In this document: in pieces, positions 6,281 through 7,933 of the stretch
How positions within the stretch are numbered: position 1 is the first letter of the stretch
Layout: every line of letters starts with the position of its first letter
NCBI GenBank assembly: GCA_021814835.1
Contig: JAKAHO010000025.1
Location: 1-7,933, forward strand
Source of the DNA: a bacterium
Lineage (GTDB): Bacteria > Patescibacteriota > Minisyncoccia > UBA6257 > GWB1-50-10
DNA length: 7,933 nt
Direction: 5' to 3'
Translations under genes and position numbers: made by a program
The notes under the pieces: model-generated
What the model was told of the DNA's origin: nothing
Databases searched by the model: none
The model's input: only the letters and a program-made list of their open reading frames with translations

Positions 6281-7022
6281 CCACCTTCTTTTGGAGTGGT
6301 GAATTCACATTATATTGCGCAACTAACGCTTCGCGCTCAAGAAGCCACGCAAGCTTTCCGCTGTTTTCGACAACTCCCCTTTCGCGAAGCGCCACAATGC
6401 GCGCCTCAATACTTTTTGAAATATCGTCCGCAGGCTCTTCAGTCTTCCCCAACAATTTTAACGCGCGACCGATGCGTCCATAGCTTTTTTCTGCGATTTC
6501 TTCTGCGCGGCGTTCCGTAAGCGTTTTTTCTTTTGCGAGAAACTTCGCGAGCGATTTCTTCGGCATCCGCGCGAAATATATTTTGGAAAGACGCGAGAGA
6601 AGCGGTGCCGAGAGAACCTGCGGGTCGTATGTTATTAACATAAGCAGTGCGTGCGCGGGAGGCTCCTCAACAATTTTCAACATCGCACCCTGCGCTTCCG
6701 GAGTCAGTGCGTGCGCGCCGTCAACAATCGCTACGCGCTTTTGAGAATTGAACGGTGTCTGCCACAAGAAGCGCTTTAATGCGCGCACATCATCAATGCC
6801 GATTGTCCCCTTCTCGTTAGGCGCAAATACCGCTGCATCAGAAAGGGATTCGCCTGACTCCTCATCCCTCCCCTTTTCTATAAATGTAGCGAGTTGCCGC
6901 GCAAACGATGCTTTTCCGATTTCTGTGTCGCCAAAAAAGAGATATGCGTGCCCCAGCGCATTCTCGCGTACCAACTTTTCGAAAGAGACCCACAATTTCT
7001 CGTGGCCTAGAAGTTGTCCCAT
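6264..7022 (-). CDS. holB: DNA polymerase III delta' subunit-like clamp-loader protein
   Basis: AAA+ subunit of the clamp loader that places the sliding clamp on DNA. The 252 residues begin with the typical lead GHEKLWVSFEKLVRENALGHAYLF, followed by a degenerate P-loop GDTEIGKASFARQLA (31-45), GTIGIDDVRALKRFL (72-86), a Walker-B-like region VAIVDGAHALTPEAQGAMLK (97-116) with IVEEPP (117-122), sensor-1 region MLITYDPQVLSAPLLSRL (128-145), and a helical lid. Dnax gamma/tau would have a canonical GxxGxGKT and an SRC motif; here the P-loop is weakened and SRC reads SRL, which favours delta'. The zinc-binding cysteines of E. coli delta' are absent, and the protein is about 80 residues shorter than E. 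coli's, so the C-terminal collar domain is probably reduced. The ATG at 7022-7020 has no nearby Shine-Dalgarno sequence; an in-frame TGA lies eleven codons upstream. Confidence 0.87.
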   Translation of the reverse strand: MGQLLGHEKLWVSFEKLVRENALGHAYLFFGDTEIGKASFARQLATFIEKGRDEESGESLSDAAVFAPNEKGTIGIDDVRALKRFLWQTPFNSQKRVAIVDGAHALTPEAQGAMLKIVEEPPAHALLMLITYDPQVLSAPLLSRLSKIYFARMPKKSLAKFLAKEKTLTERRAEEIAEKSYGRIGRALKLLGKTEEPADDISKSIEARIVALRERGVVENSGKLAWLLEREALVAQYNVNSPLQKKVVEYKG

Positions 7023-7032
7023 ATTACCATTT

Positions 7033-7062
7033 CTATGAAATTGGTTTATTTTTCATTACCAC
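7033..7062 (-). CDS. Possible nine-codon leader peptide before holB
   Basis: GTG GTA ATG AAA AAT AAA CCA ATT TCA TAG encodes MVMKNKPIS. It is preceded, nine bases upstream, by the strongest Shine-Dalgarno sequence seen in the window (AAGGAGGA, 7078-7071). Its stop is 10 bases before the holB ATG, which has no such site of its own. A small hairpin (ACCATTTC at 7026-7033 with GAAATTGGT at 7037-7045) overlaps the stop and would be melted by a translating ribosome. The frame is out of register with holB. Translational coupling is inferred; a product this short cannot be recognised by similarity. Confidence 0.35.
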   Translation of the reverse strand: MVMKNKPIS

Positions 7063-7070
7063 TGTGTTAC

Positions 7071-7078
7071 TCCTCCTT
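7071..7078 (-). promoter_or_regulatory. Strong Shine-Dalgarno sequence far upstream of holB
   Basis: AAGGAGGA on the minus strand lies about 48 bases before the holB start, too far to serve it directly. It is well placed for the GTG at 7062-7060. The larger genes in the window show no comparable site at their starts. Confidence 0.55.
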
Positions 7079-7085
7079 GAAATAC

Positions 7086-7160
7086 CCTCCGGGCATTCCA
7101 TCGTCGTCGCGCCTTGCCGTACTGAAAAATAAGACAATTTCATTACGAAAAGCAATACGG
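7086..7160 (-). other. Gap between mreB and holB: hairpins, no clear terminator
   Basis: On the minus strand CCGTATTG (7160-7153) can pair with CAGTACGG (7124-7117), eight pairs with one G-U, around a 28-base AT-rich loop. A tiny CCC-GGA-GGG hairpin sits at 7094-7086. No T-run follows either stem, so neither looks like an intrinsic terminator. TTGCTT-18-TATTTT (about 7155-7126) is only a weak promoter match. Whether holB is transcribed with the upstream mreB is open. Confidence 0.35.
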
Positions 7161-7175
7161 GACAACTTCTTCACA

Positions 7176-7933
7176 TTATCGCCTCAACAGCGTGCGTTTA
7201 TAAACGTCGAGATGGCTCAAAATAGTAGCCGTTCCCTTCGCTACGCAGAGAATTGACTCCTCGGCCACATAGGCAGAAACACCCAATGAGCGCTTAAAGA
7301 ACTCTTCCAGATCGCGCAGCTGCGAGCTGCCGCCTGAGAGAATGATGCCCTTTTCCATAATATCCGCCGCAAGTTCAGGCGGGGTCACGTTAAATACCGA
7401 CTGGACCGAGTTCATAATATCCACAAGGTGGCCATTTAAGGCCTCCGCAACCTCATTGGAGTTGACAACCAAGTCTTTTGGAAGGCCAGTATGCAGGTCG
7501 CGCCCGCGAATCTTCATTTCCATCTTATTGCGGTTCTGCATCGCCGTACCGATGGTAATTTTGATGTTTTCCGCGGTATTCTCGCCTATTGCGAGGCCAT
7601 ACTTCTTTTTAATGTATTCGCTGATGGCATTATCAAAACGGTTTCCCGCGACACGCAAACTCGCCCACGTGACGATGCCGCCGAGCGAGATGACGGCGAC
7701 TTCTGTTGTTCCTCCGCCGATATTCACAATCATATTGCCTTCCGCGGAGTGAATCGGAATGCCTGCGCCGAGCGACGCCAAAAGCGGTTCCTTCACAAGA
7801 TACACTTCTTTCGCGCCCGCTTCCTTCGCGGCGTTCATAACCGCGCGATGCTCGGTCGAGGTGATGCCTGCGGGAACGGAAATAACCACTTCGGGGCGGA
7901 TGACGTTGAACGCGCCGATACTTTTTGAAATGA
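7176..7933 (-). CDS. mreB: Actin-like cytoskeletal protein MreB, second paralogue (5' end outside window)
   Basis: C-terminal part of an MreB; the frame is open to the window edge, where it begins ISKSIGAFNVIRPEVVISVP, so its start lies beyond 7933. Family motifs are VPAGITSTEHRAV, the phosphate-2 loop NIGGGTTEVAVIS, TWASLRVAGNRFDNAI, IRGRDLHTGLPKD, TPPELAADIMEKGI and the adenosine motif LSGGSSQLRDLE. It is clearly a different protein from the copy at 2035-3060 and closer to the general MreB consensus in most of its length. Two positions stand out: the usual Glu-Glu-Pro is Lys-Glu-Pro (7793-7788), and the Asp that opens DIGGGTT is Asn (codon AAT at 7724-7722). It ends in TAA 153 bases before holB. 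It is split from the mreBCD operon by holB, frr, rseP and proS. Confidence 0.94.
   Translation of the reverse strand, partial: ISKSIGAFNVIRPEVVISVPAGITSTEHRAVMNAAKEAGAKEVYLVKEPLLASLGAGIPIHSAEGNMIVNIGGGTTEVAVISLGGIVTWASLRVAGNRFDNAISEYIKKKYGLAIGENTAENIKITIGTAMQNRNKMEMKIRGRDLHTGLPKDLVVNSNEVAEALNGHLVDIMNSVQSVFNVTPPELAADIMEKGIILSGGSSQLRDLEEFFKRSLGVSAYVAEESILCVAKGTATILSHLDVYKRTLLRR

Noticed and set aside
7117..7160. Intrinsic terminator after the partial mreB
   Set aside because: The stem is only eight pairs with a 28-base loop, and no T-run follows on the minus strand.
1..7933. CRISPR array, rRNA genes or phage genes
   Set aside because: I found no regularly spaced direct repeats, conserved RNA-gene sequence or integrase/phage-like genes; all genes are housekeeping.

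Overview
The window is one strand's worth of genes: every supported gene reads on the minus strand, packed with gaps of 2-12 bases or short overlaps. The content fits a small-genome bacterium, most likely of the Candidate Phyla Radiation (Patescibacteria, Parcubacteria-like). That assignment is an inference from a short prolyl-tRNA synthetase without its editing domain, a shortened DNA polymerase III delta' subunit, and frr-rseP-proS standing together without the uppS, cdsA and dxr genes that usually lie between frr and rseP. TGA acts as a stop (end of mreD), so the code looks standard (table 11), not the TGA=Gly code of Gracilibacteria.

Layout in transcription order (right to left). (1) 7933-7176: the C-terminal two thirds of an MreB, running off the window edge. 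(2) 7175-7023: a gap with two hairpins, a strong Shine-Dalgarno sequence and a nine-codon micro-ORF. (3) 7022-6264: a delta' (holB) gene. (4) 6280-6252: a good sigma70-type promoter in the end of holB. (5) 6241-5960: a large nested inverted-repeat structure that fills the holB-frr gap and whose closing stem contains the frr start codon. (6) 5971-1: a continuous operon of frr, rseP, proS, a second mreB, mreC, mreD and the first 293 codons of penicillin-binding protein 2 (mrdA).

The operon joins translation genes (ribosome recycling, Pro-tRNA charging), an intramembrane protease and the rod-shape elongasome (MreB-MreC-MreD-PBP2). The single strong promoter sits just before the structured leader, so the leader could set expression of the whole operon.

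The best candidate for something undescribed is that leader. It has a long closing stem, two side stems with large loops and a tiny hairpin between them, and an open frame through it stops one base before the frr start. The alternative is a palindromic mobile element. A second point is that the two MreB paralogues differ from each other, and from the consensus, at nucleotide-site positions.
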